Assembly: GCA_016207885.1 (NCBI GenBank)
Contig: JACQZE010000004.1
Coordinates: 1-51,584 of the forward strand
Origin: Nitrospirota bacterium
GTDB taxonomy: Bacteria; Nitrospirota; Thermodesulfovibrionia; UBA6902
Direction of reading: 5' to 3'
DNA: 51,584 nt
The notes under the pieces were generated by a model. That model had not been told where the DNA came from. It worked only from the letters and a program-made list of their open reading frames with translations, and ran no database searches. Made by a program: the position numbers and the translations under genes. Positions within the stretch are counted from its first letter, which is position 1; each line of letters begins with the position of its first letter. Positions 1-8,829 of the stretch are shown piece by piece.

Positions 1-116
1 CCAAATGCCAAATATTTAGTTATAGCTGCCGTTAATGTCGTCTTCCCATGGTCAACATGCCCTATTGTTCCTACGTTAACGTGCGGCTTCCCTCTGTCAA
101 ATTTCGCCTTTGCCAT
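1..116 (-). CDS. tuf: Elongation factor Tu, N-terminal fragment (cut by window edge)
   Basis: The reverse strand encodes the first ~38 residues of EF-Tu, the GTPase that delivers aminoacyl-tRNA to the ribosome. The G1 P-loop GHVDHGKTT is visible at about residues 19-27, preceded by the usual [18 protein letters not shown] start. The ATG at 114-116 has the purine-rich stretch GGAGGGGAG just upstream. It follows fusA by 12 bases, as in the classic str operon. The rest of the gene lies outside the window. Confidence 0.97.
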   Translation of the reverse strand, partial: MAKAKFDRGKPHVNVGTIGHVDHGKTTLTAAITKYLAF

Positions 117-128
117 TACTCCCCTCCT

Positions 129-2207
129 TTATTCCCCTTTGGCCTTGGAGATTATATCTTCTGAAATATTTTTCGGGACTTCCTCGTAGTGCTCAAACTG
201 CATTGTATAATTAGCACGGCCCTGCGTGTTAGATCTCAAATCAGTAGCATAACCAAACATTGAAGAAAGAGGAGCATGACAAGTTATTACCTGAACCGGC
301 CCCCTCTGCTGCATGCTCTGTATCTTCCCGCGCCTTGAATTCAGATCGCCGATAACATCCCCCATATACTCTTCAGGAGTTACAACCTCTATTACCATTA
401 TAGGCTCGAGCAAAGCCGGGGATGCATTTTTTGCTCCGCTCTTAAATGCCATCGACCCTGCTATCTTAAATGCCATTTCAGATGAGTCAACCTCATGATA
501 CGAGCCGTCAATGAGAGTCACCTTCACATCAACAACAGGGAAACTTGCCATCACCCCGTTTTCAAGCGCCTCCTTGACTCCCTTTTCAACAGCGGAAATA
601 TATTCTCTCGGTATTGAACCGCCGACTACCTTATTAACGAACTCAAACCCACCGCCCGGCGCAAGCGGTTCCATATCTATCACCACATGACCGTATTGGC
701 CGCGGCCTCCGGACTGCCTTATAAATTTACCTTCTGCCTTTGTTTTCTTTTTTATTGTCTCTCTGTAAGCTACCTGAGGCTTCCCGATATTGGCGCCTAC
801 CTTAAATTCCCTGATAAGCCTGTCGACTATTATCTCAAGATGAAGCTCACCCATACCTGAAATAATTGTCTGGGCGGTCTCTTCGTCAAAAGAGACCTTA
901 AATGAAGGGTCTTCCTGTGCAAGTTTTCCAAGTGCGATAGAAAGCTTTTGCTGATCCGCCTTTGTCTTCGGCTCGATTGCAACAGATATAACAGGAGCAG
1001 GAAATTCCATTTTTTCAAGTATAACGGGGTGATCCTCGGAACAAAGCGTGTCGCCTGTCAAGGTGCTCTTTAATCCTACTGCAGCAACTATATCACCTGC
1101 ATGTACATCCTTAATATCTTCCCTCTTATTTGCATGCATCTTAACAAGCCTGCCTATACGCTCTTTCACATCTTTCGAAGAATTATAAACGTAGGATCCG
1201 GTCTCTAAAACACCTGAATAAACCCTTAAGAAAGTAAGCTGCCCCACAAACGGGTCGGTCATTATCTTAAACGCAAGGGCAGAGAACGGCTCGTTGTCAT
1301 CAGGCCTTCTGACTACCTCATTGTCTGAACCAGGATCAATTCCCATTATTGGCGGGACATCTAAAGGAGAAGGAAGAAAGTCTACAATTGCATCAAGGAG
1401 CTGCTGGACTCCCTTATTTTTAAATGCTGTACCGCAAATGACCGGGGTAATTTTTAACTCATTGGTGCCTTTTCTCAGAGCTTTCATTAACAGGGCGCTT
1501 TCGACATCTTCCCCTGCCAGAAACTTCTCCATTATCTCATTATCAACATCAGCAAGAGCCTCAATCATCTTCTCTCTGTATTGAATAGCCATTGGGATCA
1601 AATCATCTGGTATATCACATTCGCGGTATGTAGCCCCAAGATCTTCAGCATCATATATATATGCCTTCATCTTTACGAGGTCAACAGAACCCTTGTATTG
1701 ATCCTCGCTTCCAACAGGCATCTGGAAAATAACAGGATTAGCTCCCAGCCTGCTGACCATGGAATTGACGCTCATGAAGAAATCAGCGCCGATCCTGTCC
1801 ATCTTATTGATGAACGCTATCCTGGGAACCCTGTACTTCTCTGCCTGGCGCCATACTGTCTCAGATTGCGGCTCAACTCCTGAAACAGCATCAAAGACAG
1901 CAACTGCTCCGTCCAAAACCCTGAGAGCACGTTCCACTTCAATAGTGAAGTCAACATGTCCCGGGGTATCAATAATATTAATTCTGTGATCATTCCAGAA
2001 ACAGGTTGTTGCCGCAGAAGTGATCGTTATGCCCCTCTCCTGCTCCTGAACCATCCAGTCCATAACAGCTGTGCCCTCATGAACCTCTCCAATCTTATAT
2101 GTCACACCCGTATAATAAAGGATGCGCTCGGTCGTAGTGGTCTTGCCGGCATCTATATGCGCCATTATCCCGATGTTTCTTGTCTTATCCAGTGATATAG
2201 ATGTCAT
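129..2207 (-). CDS. fusA: Elongation factor G
   Basis: EF-G, the ribosomal translocase GTPase, about 692 residues, the normal length. The G1 motif AHIDAGKTT, the G3 motif DTPGH and the G4 motif NKMD are all present, followed by the EF-G domains II-V. The open frame also allows an ATG at 2219 (four residues longer). I prefer 2207 because GGAAG lies five bases before it and because the N-terminus then matches the family, with [10 protein letters not shown] about ten residues in. It is third in the str operon, 15 bases after rpsG. The protein looks like an ordinary housekeeping EF-G, and nothing is missing. Confidence 0.97.
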   Translation of the reverse strand: MTSISLDKTRNIGIMAHIDAGKTTTTERILYYTGVTYKIGEVHEGTAVMDWMVQEQERGITITSAATTCFWNDHRINIIDTPGHVDFTIEVERALRVLDGAVAVFDAVSGVEPQSETVWRQAEKYRVPRIAFINKMDRIGADFFMSVNSMVSRLGANPVIFQMPVGSEDQYKGSVDLVKMKAYIYDAEDLGATYRECDIPDDLIPMAIQYREKMIEALADVDNEIMEKFLAGEDVESALLMKALRKGTNELKITPVICGTAFKNKGVQQLLDAIVDFLPSPLDVPPIMGIDPGSDNEVVRRPDDNEPFSALAFKIMTDPFVGQLTFLRVYSGVLETGSYVYNSSKDVKERIGRLVKMHANKREDIKDVHAGDIVAAVGLKSTLTGDTLCSEDHPVILEKMEFPAPVISVAIEPKTKADQQKLSIALGKLAQEDPSFKVSFDEETAQTIISGMGELHLEIIVDRLIREFKVGANIGKPQVAYRETIKKKTKAEGKFIRQSGGRGQYGHVVIDMEPLAPGGGFEFVNKVVGGSIPREYISAVEKGVKEALENGVMASFPVVDVKVTLIDGSYHEVDSSEMAFKIAGSMAFKSGAKNASPALLEPIMVIEVVTPEEYMGDVIGDLNSRRGKIQSMQQRGPVQVITCHAPLSSMFGYATDLRSNTQGRANYTMQFEHYEEVPKNISEDIISKAKGE

Positions 2208-2222
2208 AACCGCTTCCATAAC

Positions 2223-2693
2223 CTACCATCTGTAGTGGGCAAAAGCCTTGTTGGCCTCTGCCATCTTGTGAGTGTCTTCCCTCTTCTTAATAGAGGATCC
2301 TGTATTATTTGCCGCATCCATTAATTCTGCAGCCAGTTTTTCTCTCATAGTCTTTCCGGGGCGTTTTGCAGCAAAACTAATTATCCACCTGTAAGCCAAA
2401 GCCTGGCGCCTGTCCGGCATTATATCAGTAGGCACCTGGTAGGTAGCTCCCCCGACACGCCTGGACTTAACTTCTACTGCCGGCTTGACATTATCAAGCG
2501 CAGACTTGAAAACCTTTAACGGGTCATTCCCGGTCTTTTCCTTGATAATATCCAGCGCGCCGTAACAGATCTTTTCTGCCACAGACTTTTTCCCTTCTTT
2601 CATGAGCGAGTTAATGAACTTGCTCACGACCTTGCTGTTATGTATCGGATCCGGGAGGATCTCTCTTTTATCTGCTACTTTTCTTCTTGGCAT
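2223..2693 (-). CDS. rpsG: 30S ribosomal protein S7
   Basis: S7 is a primary 16S rRNA-binding protein that nucleates assembly of the 30S head. The 156-residue length is standard. It begins MPRRK and contains the conserved [12 protein letters not shown] stretch, and it ends with the typical FAHYRW. It sits between rpsL (18-base gap) and fusA, in the conserved str order. In E. coli S7 is the translational repressor of this operon; whether that holds here cannot be read from the sequence. Confidence 0.98.
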   Translation of the reverse strand: MPRRKVADKREILPDPIHNSKVVSKFINSLMKEGKKSVAEKICYGALDIIKEKTGNDPLKVFKSALDNVKPAVEVKSRRVGGATYQVPTDIMPDRRQALAYRWIISFAAKRPGKTMREKLAAELMDAANNTGSSIKKREDTHKMAEANKAFAHYRW

Positions 2694-2711
2694 TTTTTTT
2701 ACCTTTGGTAA

Positions 2712-3083
2712 TTATTTTGGTCTCTTTGCTCCATACTTCGAGCGTCCCTGTCTGCGTTCAGTAACACCTAATGTATCCAGCGTGCCTCTTACAATATGAT
2801 ATCTGACACCGGGAAGGTCTTTAACCCTGCCGCCTCTTATCAGGACTATGGAATGCTCCTGAAGATTGTGGCCGACTCCCGGGATATATGCGGTCACTTC
2901 CATCTTATTGGTAAGTCTTAACCTTGCAACTTTTCTAAGAGCTGAGTTCGGTTTCTTCGGAGTGGTTGTATAGACCCTGGTGCAGACCCCTCTTCTCTGA
3001 GGACATTCCATCAGAGCCGGGCCCTTGGCCTTACTCACCACTTTCTTCCTGCCATTTTTTACCAGTTGTTGTATTGTCGGCAC
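2712..3083 (-). CDS. rpsL: 30S ribosomal protein S12 (GTG start)
   Basis: S12 helps decoding accuracy at the A site. The protein has 123 residues, with the decoding-loop motif [14 protein letters not shown] and the second loop GHNLQEHS and [14 protein letters not shown], ending in [10 protein letters not shown]. The lysine that mutates in streptomycin resistance (PKKPNS) is wild type. The start codon is GTG at 3081-3083, with GGAGGG six bases upstream. It is the first gene of the operon and has its own near-consensus promoter at 3142-3170, leaving a leader of about 50 bases. Confidence 0.98.
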   Translation of the reverse strand: MPTIQQLVKNGRKKVVSKAKGPALMECPQRRGVCTRVYTTTPKKPNSALRKVARLRLTNKMEVTAYIPGVGHNLQEHSIVLIRGGRVKDLPGVRYHIVRGTLDTLGVTERRQGRSKYGAKRPK

Positions 3084-3141
3084 GTTCCCTCCGTTTTACC
3101 CTTCAAGCACTGCTTTTGATAAACCAGTTGTAAGACTATAC

Positions 3142-3170
3142 AGAATATCAATTAATACTTTTTTTGTCAA
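3142..3170 (-). promoter_or_regulatory. Sigma-70-type promoter of the rpsL-rpsG-fusA-tuf operon
   Basis: On the minus strand there is TTGACA (3165-3170), a 17-base spacer and TATTCT (3142-3147). The predicted start is near 3135, about 50 bases before the rpsL GTG. The -35 is perfect and the spacer optimal, which fits a highly expressed ribosomal operon. Confidence 0.85.
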
Positions 3171-3216
3171 CAGGTTGAGAGATAAAAAGATAAATACCTG
3201 AAGATGTGGGGGTTTA

Positions 3217-3927
3217 TTATATATAAAAAAGATATAAAAGTGTTAAAAACATAATGCCTTTTACAAGCTCGACATTACCTGTAACCTTCAATTTCTCATC
3301 TCTGAACCATATGGCATTTGCAATGTTCTCCAGCAAAGGAAGCAGCATTATGCAGGGTATATTTCTGTAATAATAAATGATCAAAACAGAGAAACAGTAA
3401 GTGGCCATTACCGCTCTGAAGAAGGCCGTCTTTTTCATCCTCATTCTTACCTTGAATACTCCAGCGCCAAAGAAGAGGAACACAGCAACATAAAGTTTTA
3501 ATGATAAGACTCCGGTTGCCATAAAAAAAATAATCGGCGCAGCCATGGTCAGCAATGAAAAACCTGCAAGTTCAGCTATAAGAAGATGCTCCCTGTTGAC
3601 AGCAATGAAGAACAGGTAAAAAACAACAAGAGGGGAAAATACAATGAAATGCGTCAGGCCTCTTTCCAAGAACGGCGACAGAAGAAGCAGACCTGAAGTT
3701 AGAAATAAGGCTGTCCATGCCAGAGCAGCTTTATCCATACGCCTGCCTTTGACAAGAGGGGAAAGTAACGCCTTAGAATTAATAAGAAGCGCAATGCCTG
3801 CCGAGGTCAGAAGTATCTTAAATAATGTTCCATACTCGCTGATAGTCTTTGCGGCCAAAATCCCGGCAGCACAGGACAACACAAAAACAAACCATGCGCC
3901 ATGCTCTTTAACTAAAGGGATTCTCAT
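3217..3927 (-). CDS. YwiC-like integral membrane protein
   Basis: A 236-residue polytopic membrane protein with about seven or eight hydrophobic segments. Its opening PLVKEHGAWFVF matches the N-terminal signature of the YwiC-like family (basic residue, HGAW, then a transmembrane helix). The biochemical role of that family is unknown. The start lies four bases after the stop of the upstream TPR gene (GAGAAATAATGCCATG), so the two are probably co-translated. The stop is about 45 bases from the -35 of the str operon promoter, and no clear terminator lies between them. Family call fairly firm, function unknown. Confidence 0.75.
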   Translation of the reverse strand: MRIPLVKEHGAWFVFVLSCAAGILAAKTISEYGTLFKILLTSAGIALLINSKALLSPLVKGRRMDKAALAWTALFLTSGLLLLSPFLERGLTHFIVFSPLVVFYLFFIAVNREHLLIAELAGFSLLTMAAPIIFFMATGVLSLKLYVAVFLFFGAGVFKVRMRMKKTAFFRAVMATYCFSVLIIYYYRNIPCIMLLPLLENIANAIWFRDEKLKVTGNVELVKGIMFLTLLYLFYI

Positions 3928-3931
3928 GGCA

Positions 3932-4642
3932 TTATTTCTCTATCAGATCCATCAGCTCCTGCGCCGCACGGTTATCTAACAATTTAAGCTTTTCATATAT
4001 CTCATGGGCAGAATCACTGTCATGCAGTGCAATATAGGCGATCCCAAGATTATAATATGCCTCGGCATTATCAGGCCTGAAATTTATAAATTTCTCATAA
4101 GCCTCCACAGCTTCTTCAAATCTCATCAGCAGTGCATAGTTAAAACCGAGGTCATAATAAATATCAACATCCCCAGGGCTTATTTCCAGGGCCTTTTCAT
4201 AAGCTGCTGCAGCATTCTTGTGCATACCGAGGGTGCCGTAGTTCCAGCCGAGATTGATATAAGCTTCACTAAAATCAGGCTTAAGCCGGATCGCCTCTTT
4301 ATAGGCAGCGACCGCTTCTCTGTACAACTCCATGTTGCTGTAGTTAATGCCGAGGTTGAAATATGCCTCAGCAAAGTCAGGCTTGAGCCTGACCGCCTCC
4401 TTATAAGCGTCTGCAGCTTCACTATACTTGCCTATCCTGGCATAGCTGAGCCCTATATCGAATTGTATCCCTGCATCCCGGCTTTCTGTAGCAGCAATAG
4501 TATCGTTTTCAATTGCAGTATTTAACACGGCATCAGAGACCCCTGCAAACATAAGCAATATGAAATTAAGGATTACAATATGCGCTAAGAAAAGCCTGCC
4601 GCTAAAAAAGGATATCTTCATCTTTCCAGAATAAACTTTCAC
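3932..4642 (-). CDS. TPR-repeat protein, membrane-anchored or exported
   Basis: A 236-residue protein with an N-terminal hydrophobic segment (residues ~10-38, signal peptide or anchor), then about five tandem tetratricopeptide repeats. The repeat core recurs as AYKEAVRLKPDFAEAYFNLG with small changes, at 34-residue spacing from about residue 55 to 215. TPR arrays are protein-protein scaffolds, so the partner is not known. It lies between a secreted protein of unknown function (18-base gap) and a YwiC-like membrane protein (4-base gap), suggesting a three-gene envelope operon. Confidence 0.8.
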   Translation of the reverse strand: MKVYSGKMKISFFSGRLFLAHIVILNFILLMFAGVSDAVLNTAIENDTIAATESRDAGIQFDIGLSYARIGKYSEAADAYKEAVRLKPDFAEAYFNLGINYSNMELYREAVAAYKEAIRLKPDFSEAYINLGWNYGTLGMHKNAAAAYEKALEISPGDVDIYYDLGFNYALLMRFEEAVEAYEKFINFRPDNAEAYYNLGIAYIALHDSDSAHEIYEKLKLLDNRAAQELMDLIEK

Positions 4643-4660
4643 CTTTTAATATTAATCTGA

Positions 4661-5206
4661 TCAAGGAAATGTTACAGCCTGAAATTTACCGTTCTTGTCT
4701 GTGAAATGCAATTTCTTAATATCCTTCCCGGAGATCAGATACTCAAGAGTAGCGTTTATCTCATCAGAAGAAGCGCCTTCTATCTGCTTTCTTACGAGAT
4801 AAATGGCATCTACCACCTTGATACTGCGATGATGAGGATTGACGTACAACTCATCCAGCCCGGCAACAAGCTTATCACTTGCTATACCTTTGATAAAAAA
4901 GCGGGTCAAGTCCTTCTCATTATCATCCTGAAGATACATGATAAGTGAAGTTATTTCATCCTTCTTCTCCCCGGTTATTTTTGTGGATACCTCCTCATTT
5001 TTCATGTCCTTATTGATCATATCAGCCTGGCTGCTGATGGCTACATACGCCCCTCCGGCTATAAAACCGCCTATAAAACCATACTTGGACGGGATGTCCC
5101 ATTTAACCCATTCATTTCCGGAAAAATGAAAGACATCTAAAACCTCGGAATGGCCGGTTGAAACAAAACTAAAGAGCAGTGCTATTAACAAAAGCGTTCT
5201 TTTCAT
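4661..5206 (-). CDS. Secreted protein of unknown function
   Basis: 181 residues. The first ~20 residues are a clear Sec signal peptide (MKRT, a leucine-rich core, then GHSE). A glycine-rich hydrophobic patch follows at about 43-58 (GFIGGFIAGGAYVAI), which may be a second membrane-interacting segment. The remainder is charged and helical. I do not recognise a family. GGAGGG precedes the ATG by six bases. It is first in the apparent operon with the TPR and YwiC-like genes. Confidence 0.65.
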   Translation of the reverse strand: MKRTLLLIALLFSFVSTGHSEVLDVFHFSGNEWVKWDIPSKYGFIGGFIAGGAYVAISSQADMINKDMKNEEVSTKITGEKKDEITSLIMYLQDDNEKDLTRFFIKGIASDKLVAGLDELYVNPHHRSIKVVDAIYLVRKQIEGASSDEINATLEYLISGKDIKKLHFTDKNGKFQAVTFP

Positions 5207-5282
5207 AATACCCTCCTCATGTAGTATCTGATCGATCTGTATTTATTGTAAATCAAATGGGGAGATTATGGAAAAAAGGAAG

Positions 5283-5951
5283 TTATTTGCCGGATACAAG
5301 CACTCTTTCCAGGTCAGAAGAAAACTGTTTCGATTCCCGCTTAAAAAGAACCTTAACCTCGTCCCAGCTGACTTTATGGCCCTTCATGTACACAGGCTCA
5401 GGATTAAAATCAGCGCCGGAAAAATCAACAAGCGACCGGCCTATATCAATGGCATTCACCCGTTCTTTGCCAAAGCGCTTCACCATGTGCCAGGCGACAT
5501 CAGTGAAAGGGGTATCTTTCAGGACAAAATAAATGTCCGCAAAATCACCTTTGGTGCCGTTCTGGCTTACAGCCATAAGTTTCATGGTGACTATATCCAG
5601 AACACCGGCGACCCGGATACCCTCAACAGATAACGTCTCCTGAATGAACGGGTAATCATATTCAAGCAGAGAGAATCTCACACCATCCACTTCAGCAAAA
5701 AGATATCCGTCTTCCTCGGAAATAATATTAAAAGGCCGGCCGGTCCTTCTTATATCTGCAATCAGGGATTCCATACTGAAGCAGATGTCTGTGTAAAAGT
5801 CCAGGTTGCCGGATATCCTGTGACCTATCTGCAATGCCAGTGCAGTTCCTCCTGCCATTGTCCCATGATATTTTTTGATTATATCCTTGAGGCTGCGCAG
5901 AACCTTCCAGCCTGCATCAGAGAGGCACTCTTTATGGATATGTATCGTCAT
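5283..5951 (-). CDS. AbiEii/AbiGii (DUF1814)-like nucleotidyltransferase, orphan, altered active site
   Basis: 222 residues. The motif GGTALALQIGHRIS at about 34-47 is the signature of the AbiEii/AbiGii nucleotidyltransferase family, whose members act as toxins in type IV toxin-antitoxin and abortive-infection systems by modifying tRNA 3' ends. The acidic motif that normally follows is DLDF; here it reads NLDF (N49, L50, D51), so the first metal-binding aspartate is replaced by asparagine. No AbiEi antitoxin gene is adjacent: upstream is htpG (33 bases) and downstream the unrelated secreted protein. No good ribosome binding site is visible. It may be an inactive or repurposed member. Confidence 0.7.
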   Translation of the reverse strand: MTIHIHKECLSDAGWKVLRSLKDIIKKYHGTMAGGTALALQIGHRISGNLDFYTDICFSMESLIADIRRTGRPFNIISEEDGYLFAEVDGVRFSLLEYDYPFIQETLSVEGIRVAGVLDIVTMKLMAVSQNGTKGDFADIYFVLKDTPFTDVAWHMVKRFGKERVNAIDIGRSLVDFSGADFNPEPVYMKGHKVSWDEVKVLFKRESKQFSSDLERVLVSGK

Positions 5952-5984
5952 ATGGGTTAGATACTCATATATGAAAAGATGATG

Positions 5985-7898
5985 CTAATTGTCGTTATGC
6001 CCGGCATTATCAACCATAAGTTTTGCAACAGCCTTTGCAAATGCGGCCGAATCCTTCGGCTTGGAACCCTCAAGCAGAAGCGCCTGATTGTAAAGAAGGT
6101 CTACGTACTCCTGAAGTATCGGGCTGTTCTTGTCTTTTTCAAACATACCGTTCATGGAATGCAATATCGGATGTGCAGGGTTTATCTCAAGTATCCTAAG
6201 ATTTCTGGGCACATCCTGGCCCATCTGCCTCAAAAGCTTCTCAACCTGTGCGTCCATCTCCCCTTCATCCGCCACGAGGCAGCACGCGGAATCCCTGAGC
6301 CTTCCTGAAAGCCGCACATCCTTCGCATCATCCTTCAGCCGGTCTTTTATAAGGTCAAGGAGCGCCTTATACTTCTTCCCTGCCTTCTCTTTCTCCTCTT
6401 TATTGTTACTGTCCAGCGTAACATCGCCCTTGATCACCGATTTCAGCTTCTTCCCTTTATACTCAAGAGAGCTCATTACGATATCATCAATATCATCCAG
6501 CATTATGAGAACCTCATAGTCTTTCTCCTTAAAAGCCTCCAGATAAGGAGAATTAAGGGCCTCATCAAGTGAGGCAGCTGTTATGTAAAATATCTCGCCC
6601 TGCCCCTCTTTCATATCCTTAACATAGTCATGGATAGTCCTGAGCTTATCGCCTTCGGCCCTGGTGGACTGGAACAGAAGCAGCTCTGCTATAGCCTCTC
6701 TTCGTTGAAAGTCAAAGTGAATCCCCTCCTTAAGCACCCTTCCAAAGTCATAATGGAACTTCAGGTATTCGTCATAATCATTGTTCTTCATCTCAGCGAG
6801 GGTATCAAGTATCTTCTTGGTAAGGTTGTTCTTTATGATATCGATCTGCCGGTTGTTCTGAAGCATCTCCCTTGAAACATTCAGCGGCAGGTCTGACGAG
6901 TCAACGACTCCTTTCACAAACCTGAGGTAAGGAGGGATAAGTTCCTCGCAATGATCCATGATCTTCACCCTCTTCACATAGAGGGCGAGGCCCATCTTGT
7001 ACTCCTTGTATAAAATATCCAAGGGCCTCTTTGCCGGAATATAGAGAAGCGCCGCAAACTCGTAATTCCCTTCAGCCCTGAAGTGTATGACCTTTGCCGG
7101 GTCGGAAAAATCATGCGCAATGTGCTTATAGAATTCATTGTATTCGTCGGCAGAGACATCTGATCTCTGTTTAAGCCATATCGCCTTCTGGGAATTGAGC
7201 TTCTCTTCCTCTTTAATTTTAATCTTCTCACCTTTCACGACGGTGCTCTCTTCCTCACGCTCAATATCCATAACTACAGGGTGTTCGATGAAGTCGGAGT
7301 ATTTCTTGACAGTCTCCCGTATCGTCCACTCATCAAGATACATCTTATCCTCTTCCTTGAGATGCAGGATAACATCCGTTCCTTTCATATCTTTTGCAGC
7401 ATCCTCAACCGTAAAAGTACCGTCAGCCGCTGATTCCCATCTTACACCTGTAGCCTTATCATGGCCTGCCTTTCTCGAAAGCACTGTAACCCTGTCCGCA
7501 ACCATAAATGACGCGTAAAACCCCACGCCGAACTGACCGATGAGTTCAGGATTGTCCTTAACCTCCCTGCTCTGTATCGCAGCAAGAAACTCTTTTGTGC
7601 CGGAGTGGGCGATGGTGCCTATCTCCGCAATAGCCTCTTCCTTTGTCATGCCGATCCCGTTGTCGCTTATGGTCAGCGTCCCGGCGGACTTGTCTGCGGA
7701 TATCTTTATCTTCCACTCCTTATCATCTTCAAGCATGTTCTTGTTCGTCAGGGATTCATAACTCGCCTTGTCGATAGCGTCAGACGCGTTAGAGATAAGC
7801 TCTCTGAGAAAGACCTCCTTATGCGAGTATAGAGAGTGAATCATCAGATCAAGTATCTGCTTTGTCTCTGTCCTGAATTCCATTGTCTGTTTAGTCAT
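5985..7898 (-). CDS. htpG: Molecular chaperone HtpG (Hsp90)
   Basis: A 637-residue bacterial Hsp90 of normal length. The GHKL ATPase motifs are in order in the N-terminal domain: ELISNASDAIDK, DNGIGMT, and GQFGVGFYASF, followed by the middle domain with the catalytic-loop arginine region (LNVSREMLQ) and the C-terminal dimerisation domain. It acts as an ATP-driven cytosolic chaperone, often heat induced. The promoter at 7946-7975 looks like a housekeeping type; no CIRCE element or clear sigma-32 site is seen. The AbiEii-like gene follows 33 bases downstream. Confidence 0.97.
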   Translation of the reverse strand: MTKQTMEFRTETKQILDLMIHSLYSHKEVFLRELISNASDAIDKASYESLTNKNMLEDDKEWKIKISADKSAGTLTISDNGIGMTKEEAIAEIGTIAHSGTKEFLAAIQSREVKDNPELIGQFGVGFYASFMVADRVTVLSRKAGHDKATGVRWESAADGTFTVEDAAKDMKGTDVILHLKEEDKMYLDEWTIRETVKKYSDFIEHPVVMDIEREEESTVVKGEKIKIKEEEKLNSQKAIWLKQRSDVSADEYNEFYKHIAHDFSDPAKVIHFRAEGNYEFAALLYIPAKRPLDILYKEYKMGLALYVKRVKIMDHCEELIPPYLRFVKGVVDSSDLPLNVSREMLQNNRQIDIIKNNLTKKILDTLAEMKNNDYDEYLKFHYDFGRVLKEGIHFDFQRREAIAELLLFQSTRAEGDKLRTIHDYVKDMKEGQGEIFYITAASLDEALNSPYLEAFKEKDYEVLIMLDDIDDIVMSSLEYKGKKLKSVIKGDVTLDSNNKEEKEKAGKKYKALLDLIKDRLKDDAKDVRLSGRLRDSACCLVADEGEMDAQVEKLLRQMGQDVPRNLRILEINPAHPILHSMNGMFEKDKNSPILQEYVDLLYNQALLLEGSKPKDSAAFAKAVAKLMVDNAGHNDN

Positions 7899-7945
7899 TA
7901 GAGTTACCTCGCTGAGTTAAATATGAATTTAAAAACACAAACATA

Positions 7946-7975
7946 TATATAATTTAAAAAGCGGAGGAAAGTCAA
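7946..7975 (-). promoter_or_regulatory. Promoter of htpG
   Basis: The minus strand shows TTGACT (7970-7975), an 18-base spacer and TATATA (7946-7951). The predicted start lies about 40 bases before the htpG ATG. No CIRCE inverted repeat overlaps it. Confidence 0.6.
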
Positions 7976-7998
7976 TGAAAGGCGCGGCGATTGCAATG

Positions 7999-8385
7999 TT
8001 ACCAAATCGTTGAAACAACCCCAGACGCTCGCAGGGTTTCATCCTTCGTGATCAAAGATGAATTGTTATACAAAGCAGTCGCAGCTATCAGTCTGTCATG
8101 CATCTCCAGATCGGCTTCAATTTTGTCTGCGGCCCTCAATATTTCCACATTTAAGGGAACAATTTCAAAGCTTCCATTTTCTTCAATTCGCTTAAGTGTA
8201 TCTTCAAACGAAATCGTAATCCTGCCTTTTCTTGCGATAAACATTATCTCGGCCAGAACAACAGCGGGCACAAATACGGTTCCTTCTTCTTCTGACGCCT
8301 GAAAAGCCTTAAGTGCGTCACTGCTCAACCGGCTGTCATCTGTAAAGTACCAGACAAGCGAATGAGTATCGGTTACATAGTCCAT
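7999..8385 (-). CDS. PIN-domain toxin (VapC family)
   Basis: A 128-residue PIN ribonuclease, the usual VapC length. The acidic active-site residues are present: D6 (TDTHSLVWY), E46 (LAEIMF), D97 (MHDRLIAA) and D115 (TKDE). These proteins typically cut tRNA or rRNA when released from their antitoxin. Its ATG overlaps the antitoxin stop by one base (TAATG), so translation is coupled. It is an intact pair lying next to the ATPase/GIY-YIG operon. Confidence 0.88.
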   Translation of the reverse strand: MDYVTDTHSLVWYFTDDSRLSSDALKAFQASEEEGTVFVPAVVLAEIMFIARKGRITISFEDTLKRIEENGSFEIVPLNVEILRAADKIEADLEMHDRLIAATALYNNSSLITKDETLRASGVVSTIW

Positions 8386-8621
8386 TAGATGCCCCTGCCT
8401 TTTTCATATGGAAAAAGTGACTTCCTGGCCTCAGTAAACAGTGAATCATCAATCTGGCTGCCCTTCCATATCCCGCGTAATGAAACCCGTTTACCTGTTT
8501 TTTTTACGCCTGCCTTAATCTCATCGGTCAATAAATGGATAATCCGGTACACATTCGGCAGCTTGTCGGCAGGAATTTTTTCGAGATCCTTTAATATTTT
8601 CTCTTTATAACTTGGCTGCAT
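8385..8621 (-). CDS. Antitoxin of the PIN toxin pair
   Basis: A 78-residue protein with a helical N-terminal half (KEKILKDLEKIPADKLPNVYRII) and a C-terminal tail containing SLRGIWKGSQIDDSLF, the type of toxin-wrapping tail found in DUF2281/VapB-like antitoxins. It is assigned by position, since it overlaps the PIN toxin start. AGGAGG lies about six bases before the ATG. The N-terminal part does not show an obvious AbrB or ribbon-helix-helix motif. Confidence 0.75.
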   Translation of the reverse strand: MQPSYKEKILKDLEKIPADKLPNVYRIIHLLTDEIKAGVKKTGKRVSLRGIWKGSQIDDSLFTEARKSLFPYEKGRGI

Positions 8622-8645
8622 ATTAACCTCCTCTTAGATATATTA

Positions 8646-8783
8646 TTATCTCATAAATTCATCATTGAGTGCTTTTATAATCCACAAGTGCTTTCCCCCG
8701 GCATGAGGAAAAAGCGCAGAATTGTCTGTTTTTGGCTTGTTGAGCATTGCAAATAAAACGTCTGCTTCAGATTGAATGAGCAT
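8646..8783 (-). pseudogene. Possible truncated remnant of a small gene downstream of the ATPase
   Basis: A 45-codon frame (starts MLIQSEADVLFAML, contains FPHAGGKHL) in the gap between the ATPase stop and the vapBC-like pair. Its opening resembles the beginning of proteins with the pattern QxEAD...FPxxGG, such as DUF6978, but it stops where such a protein would continue. There is no in-frame start further upstream because of a TAG. GGAGG occurs, but 18 bases ahead of the ATG. I treat it as a possible decayed gene and not as a certain CDS. Confidence 0.3.
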
Positions 8784-8829
8784 GATTCTTTGATTTCCAC
8801 TCCTCCATTCAATTGTCTACCCTGCGGGA

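Noticed and set aside
4004-4525. 173-codon plus-strand frame inside the TPR gene
   Set aside because: It is the mirror of the repeats on the opposite strand; the TPR frame is clearly the real one.
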